Assembly: GCA_005502925.1 (NCBI GenBank)
Contig: SCPD01000001.1
Coordinates: 806,001 to 870,000, forward strand
Length of the DNA: 64,000 nt
From: Rhizobiales bacterium Y(2018)
GTDB lineage: Bacteria; Pseudomonadota; Alphaproteobacteria; Rhizobiales; Aestuariivirgaceae
Direction of reading: 5' to 3'
Notes under the pieces: generated by a model
Told to the model about the DNA's origin: nothing
Database searches by the model: none
Seen by the model: the letters and a program-made list of their open reading frames with translations, nothing else
Made by a program: the position numbers and the translations under genes
In this document: positions 60,807-64,000 of the stretch, piece after piece
Layout: every line of letters starts with the position of its first letter
Position numbering within the stretch: position 1 is the first letter of the stretch

Positions 60807-61334
60807 TCAGTCGGCACGACGCGCGGCAAAGGTTTGTTGCATGCGCCAGCCACTCTCTGTCCACAGTTCATTGCGCCAGGAGAAGGAGTTCGCCTGAATG
60901 TCGGAGAAGGACCAGCGCATGCGCGGCGCCTCGCCTTCCGTCGTTTCAAGCACGACCTGATCGCCGATCCCACGGGCAATGAACGTGCGCACGACCCGAT
61001 GCATCGGACCGATCCAGGTCGACTGCCAGGCGCCGATCATCTCGTCGAAGAAACGCAGGCTGGTGCCATATTCATAGAGATCGCTCCGGCCCGCCCGTTC
61101 GGCGCGCTGCGGCACGATCCAGACATCCTGAACACCCCTGCCCTCCAACATCCAGGCGAAATGCCATTCGCCCTGCTCTTCGCGCGCGAGCTTCCCGTCC
61201 TCATCGAACCAGCGGACAAGCAGATCCCAGGAGCCGATGAAGGGTGCGAATATCCGCTGCTCAGGCGGGATGGAGGGATGTGGGCCGTCGCTGAGCAAGG
61301 CCTCGGCAAAGGGAGCGGGTGACCGAGATGTCAT
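60807..61334 (-). CDS. conserved hypothetical protein, lipocalin-like size
   Basis: A 175-residue soluble protein rich in Trp and beta patterns: FIGSWDLLVRWFDEDGKLA, EWHFAWMLEGRGVQDVWIVP, WQSTWIGPMHRVVRTF, and WSFSDIQANSFSWRNE. This alternation is typical of small beta-barrels of the DUF1579 type that bind small ligands, by pattern only. GAGGA lies before ATG 61334; a start at 61349 is also possible. Divergent from hen1. Confidence 0.75.
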   Translation of the reverse strand: MTSRSPAPFAEALLSDGPHPSIPPEQRIFAPFIGSWDLLVRWFDEDGKLAREEQGEWHFAWMLEGRGVQDVWIVPQRAERAGRSDLYEYGTSLRFFDEMIGAWQSTWIGPMHRVVRTFIARGIGDQVVLETTEGEAPRMRWSFSDIQANSFSWRNELWTESGWRMQQTFAARRAD

Positions 61335-61430
61335 TGATGTCGTCCTCATTTGGCAAGGTCCCCTTATAGCAGCAATATGCGAAGGCGACTTCACCCTGGA
61401 TAAGTTTCCGGCACTCGGCTATCTGGCAGC

Positions 61431-62798
61431 ATGTTTCTGTCCATCGCTACCACGCACCGACCGGCAACGGATCTGGGTTTCCTGCTCCACAAGCACCCCG
61501 ACCGTCTGCATGAGATCGAGCTCTCTTTCGGAAAAGCCTGGGTATTCTATCCGGAGGCCTCGGATGAACGTTGCGAAGCCGCACTCGTGCTCGATGTCGA
61601 TCCGGTCAGCCTGGTACGCGGCAAAGGCCAAAGCGACGGCCTCCTCGATCATTATGTGAATGACCGGCCCTATGCGGCCTCCTCCTTCCTCTCGGTGGCT
61701 TTCAACAAGGCCTTCCGGACCGCCATGGCCGGCACTTGCGCTGCCAAGCAGAATCTCGCCGACAGCACTCTGCCGCTCGAAGCGGTGGTGACGCCCTTGC
61801 CGATGCGCGGCGGCGAGCCCTTGGTCCGCCAGCTCTTCGAACCATTGGGCTGGCGTGTCGAGATCGAGACGCTGGGCGAATCCCCCAAGCTCTATGCCCG
61901 CCTCGTCCTCACGGGCGAGGCCCGGCTCAGCACCTTGCTGACCCATCTCTATGTGCTGATCCCGGTGCTCGACGACACCAAGCATTATTGGGTCGGCAAC
62001 GACGAAATCGACAAGCTCCTGAAGCGCGGTGAAGGCTGGCTCGACCGGCATCCGGCGAAGGATCTGATCGTGCGGCGCTATCTACGCCATCGCGGACTGC
62101 TGGCCCGCGCGGCGCTCGAACGCCTGGCGCCGCAGACTCAGGACGAAGCGGCCGAGACCGAGACACAAAATGCGCCTGAGGAGACGCTCGAGACGCCGAT
62201 GCGCCTGCATGATGCGCGGCTCGAAGCGGTCGTCGCCGCCCTGCGCACCATCGGCCCCAAACGCATCGTCGATCTCGGCTGCGGCGAAGGCAAATTGCTG
62301 CAGCTCCTGCTGCGCGAAAGCTGGGCCCGCGAGCTGATCGGCCTCGACCCGTCGGTGCGCGTGCTGGAACGCGCGGCGCGGCGTCTGAAGCTCAACCAAC
62401 CGGGCGGACCACCGGAAGGCCGGCTGACGCTGCTGCACGGGTCGCTCACCTATCGTGACGATCGCTGGGCCGGCGCCGACGCGGCGGTGCTGGTCGAGGT
62501 TATCGAGCATCTCGATCCCGACCGCCTGCCCCTGGTGGAGCGTGTCGTCTTTGGCGCCGCGCGGCCCAAATCCATTGTCGTCACGACGCCCAATGCCGAT
62601 TACAACATCCTGTTCCCGACACTCTCCGCCGGCGCCTTTCGTCATCCCGATCATCGTTTCGAATGGTCACGTGCGGAATTCGCGGCCTGGGCGGACAGGA
62701 TCGGTGCGACTTACGGTTATCGGGCGGTCATCTCCGGCATCGGCCCTGAGAATGAGAGCCATGGCGCGCCGTCCCAGATGGCGGTGTTCACCCGATGA
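61431..62798 (+). CDS. hen1: 3'-terminal RNA ribose 2'-O-methyltransferase Hen1
   Basis: A 455-residue bacterial Hen1. The N-terminal half matches the Pnkp-associated domain (TDLGFLLHKHPDRLHEIELSFGKAWVFYPEA, LVRGKGQSDGLLDHYVNDRPYAASSFLSVA in parts). The C-terminal half is the methyltransferase: VDLGCGEGKLL, VEVIEHLDPDRL (metal-binding Glu and His), TTPNADYN and FRHPDHRFEWSRAEF. With Pnkp it repairs cut RNA and methylates the new 2'-OH to block recutting. Its stop overlaps the pnkp start (ATGA). Confidence 0.93.
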   Translation: MFLSIATTHRPATDLGFLLHKHPDRLHEIELSFGKAWVFYPEASDERCEAALVLDVDPVSLVRGKGQSDGLLDHYVNDRPYAASSFLSVAFNKAFRTAMAGTCAAKQNLADSTLPLEAVVTPLPMRGGEPLVRQLFEPLGWRVEIETLGESPKLYARLVLTGEARLSTLLTHLYVLIPVLDDTKHYWVGNDEIDKLLKRGEGWLDRHPAKDLIVRRYLRHRGLLARAALERLAPQTQDEAAETETQNAPEETLETPMRLHDARLEAVVAALRTIGPKRIVDLGCGEGKLLQLLLRESWARELIGLDPSVRVLERAARRLKLNQPGGPPEGRLTLLHGSLTYRDDRWAGADAAVLVEVIEHLDPDRLPLVERVVFGAARPKSIVVTTPNADYNILFPTLSAGAFRHPDHRFEWSRAEFAAWADRIGATYGYRAVISGIGPENESHGAPSQMAVFTR

Positions 62799-64000
62799 GG
62801 AAAAGTGACCAATTTATCGAGGTGCCGGACTTCGCCCTTGTCGTGCTCATCGGCTCGACCGGCTCCGGCAAATCGACCTTTGCTGCGAAGCATTTCCGGC
62901 CGACGGAGGTGATCTCTTCGGATCGCTGCCGTGGCCTTGTCGGTGACGACGAGACCGATCAGAGCGTCACCGGCGACGCCTTCGATCTGGTGCGTGAGAT
63001 CGCTGGCAAACGCCTCAAGAACCGCAGGCTCACGGTCATCGATGCCACGAATGTGCGTGCCGCCGACCGCAAGAGCTGGATCGAGCTCGCCCGGCGCTGG
63101 CACGCTTTGCCGGTCGCCATCGTGATCGATCCCGGCATCGATATCTGCATCGAGCGCAATCAGAGCCGGCCCGACCGTCCCTTCGGCGGCGAGGTCGTGC
63201 GCCGCATGGTATCGGAGATTCGCCGAAGCCAGCGCGGCCTCGAAGGTGAGGGATTCCGCCAAGTCTGGAAGCTGACGAGCGCAGAGGACGTCGACGCCGC
63301 GACCCTGACGCGTGTGCCCTTGTGGACCGACAAGCGCACCGATCAGGGCCCCTTCGACATCATCGGCGATGTGCATGGCTGCGCCGACGAGTTGCAGGAG
63401 CTGCTCATCAAGCTCGGTTATGAAATCACGTGGTCGGACGCGAGTGGAACGCGCAATGTCGCCGTCAGTCATCCGCAAGGCCGCAAGGCGGTGTTTGTCG
63501 GCGATCTCGTCGATCGCGGCCCCAATTCCCCTGACGTGCTGCGCATCGCCATGGACATGCAGGCGGACGGCACCGGGCATGTCGTGCAAGGCAATCACGA
63601 CCGCAAGCTCGAGCGCTGGCTCGCCGGCCGCAAGGTCACCATCGCGCATGGCCTGCAGCAGACGATCGACCAGTTGCAGGCGGAGAGTGACGACTTCCGC
63701 AAGAGCCTGCCGAAATTCCTGAGCGGCCTGCGCAGCCATGTCTGGCTCGACCAGGGCCGCCTCGCGGTGGCGCATGCGGGACTCAAGGCCGAGATGATCG
63801 GACGCGGCTCCGGCGCGGTGCGTGAATTCGCCTTGTTCGGCGAGACCACGGGCGAGATCGACGAGTTCGGCCTGCCGGTGCGCGCTGACTGGGCCACCAA
63901 TTATCGCGGCGACACCACCGTCGTCTATGGCCACACACCGATGCTCAAGGCGGACTGGGTCAACAATACGATCTGCATCGACACCGGCTGCGTGTTCGGC
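62795..64000 (+). CDS. pnkp: polynucleotide kinase-phosphatase Pnkp, 3' end outside the window
   Basis: 402 residues are visible. The N-terminal kinase has P-loop GSTGSGKST (20-28) and SDRCRGLVGDD. The central metallophosphatase has GDVHGC (191-196), VGDLVDRGPNS, GNHD and a later VYGHTP, all intact. The ligase domain expected at the C-terminus lies beyond the window. Pnkp heals the 5'-OH and 2',3'-phosphate ends of RNA cut by ribotoxins and seals them with Hen1. The frame stays open to base 64000. Confidence 0.93.
   Translation, partial: MRKSDQFIEVPDFALVVLIGSTGSGKSTFAAKHFRPTEVISSDRCRGLVGDDETDQSVTGDAFDLVREIAGKRLKNRRLTVIDATNVRAADRKSWIELARRWHALPVAIVIDPGIDICIERNQSRPDRPFGGEVVRRMVSEIRRSQRGLEGEGFRQVWKLTSAEDVDAATLTRVPLWTDKRTDQGPFDIIGDVHGCADELQELLIKLGYEITWSDASGTRNVAVSHPQGRKAVFVGDLVDRGPNSPDVLRIAMDMQADGTGHVVQGNHDRKLERWLAGRKVTIAHGLQQTIDQLQAESDDFRKSLPKFLSGLRSHVWLDQGRLAVAHAGLKAEMIGRGSGAVREFALFGETTGEIDEFGLPVRADWATNYRGDTTVVYGHTPMLKADWVNNTICIDTGCVFG

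Overview
The window is high-GC, densely coded DNA from an alphaproteobacterium, most likely of the Rhizobiales (Hyphomicrobiales). Evidence: many ABC importers and LysR regulators; housekeeping blocks panB / YfgM-like TPR protein / bamB / der and radA / cvpA / purF / SDR in orders familiar from that group; several dispersed palindromic intergenic repeats resembling rhizobial mosaic elements. No rRNA, tRNA, CRISPR array, integrase or insertion sequence was seen. Genus cannot be decided from the sequence alone.

Layout. 1-6.5 kb: end of an FGGY sugar kinase, a NagB-type deaminase, an MFS carrier, alanine racemase and the MlaE/MlaF lipid transporter pair. 6.5-17.5 kb: LysR regulator and divergent drug-efflux-type MFS carrier, a tiny minus-strand ORF with a perfect anti-16S Shine-Dalgarno, an amidohydrolase, MsrA, a YeiH-type exporter with its LysR regulator, an aldehyde dehydrogenase, a free-methionine sulfoxide reductase and an HPP/CBS protein. 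17.5-22 kb: radA, cvpA, purF, SDR. 22-26.6 kb: a ribose-type sugar ABC importer with nested inverted repeats before, inside and after it. 26.6-35.3 kb (minus strand): HAD, der, bamB, TPR protein, a multicopper-oxidase-fold protein without most copper ligands, panB, two NnrU proteins and three tandem small secreted four-cysteine-type proteins. 35.4-41 kb: RpiR regulator, Fbp/Afu-type ABC importer and a histidine phosphatase, read here as a likely phosphorylated-substrate uptake locus. 41-48.1 kb: methyltransferase, ATC-hydrolase-like protein, and a polyamine-type ABC importer with a GcvA-type LysR regulator.

The standout is 48.1-56.9 kb, a minus-strand run of seven genes, several joined by 4-base ATGA overlaps: SLOG-like protein, short TIR-like protein, long TIR-like protein, large STAND NTPase with one membrane segment and a cysteine-rich C-terminal half, a 79-residue exported RiPP precursor ending in three W-x-N motifs, a radical SAM/SPASM maturase of the cyclophane (GrrM/FxsB-like) type, and a patatin-like phospholipase. 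This joins a three-residue-cyclophane (triceptide) RiPP pathway to the sensors and effectors of biological conflict systems. It recalls the actinobacterial FxsA/B/C (RiPP, radical SAM, TIR-like, NTPase) arrangement, but with a patatin, a SLOG-like protein and a W-x-N precursor. A working model (inference) is that the peptide is modified, exported and sensed by the periplasmic half of the STAND protein, whose cytoplasmic NTPase controls TIR and patatin effectors.

57-61.3 kb holds an SDR, three overlapping genes for anchored envelope proteins of unknown function (the first apparently starting at CTG) and a convergent multi-pass membrane protein. The window ends with the RNA-repair pair hen1-pnkp, the latter cut by the window edge.
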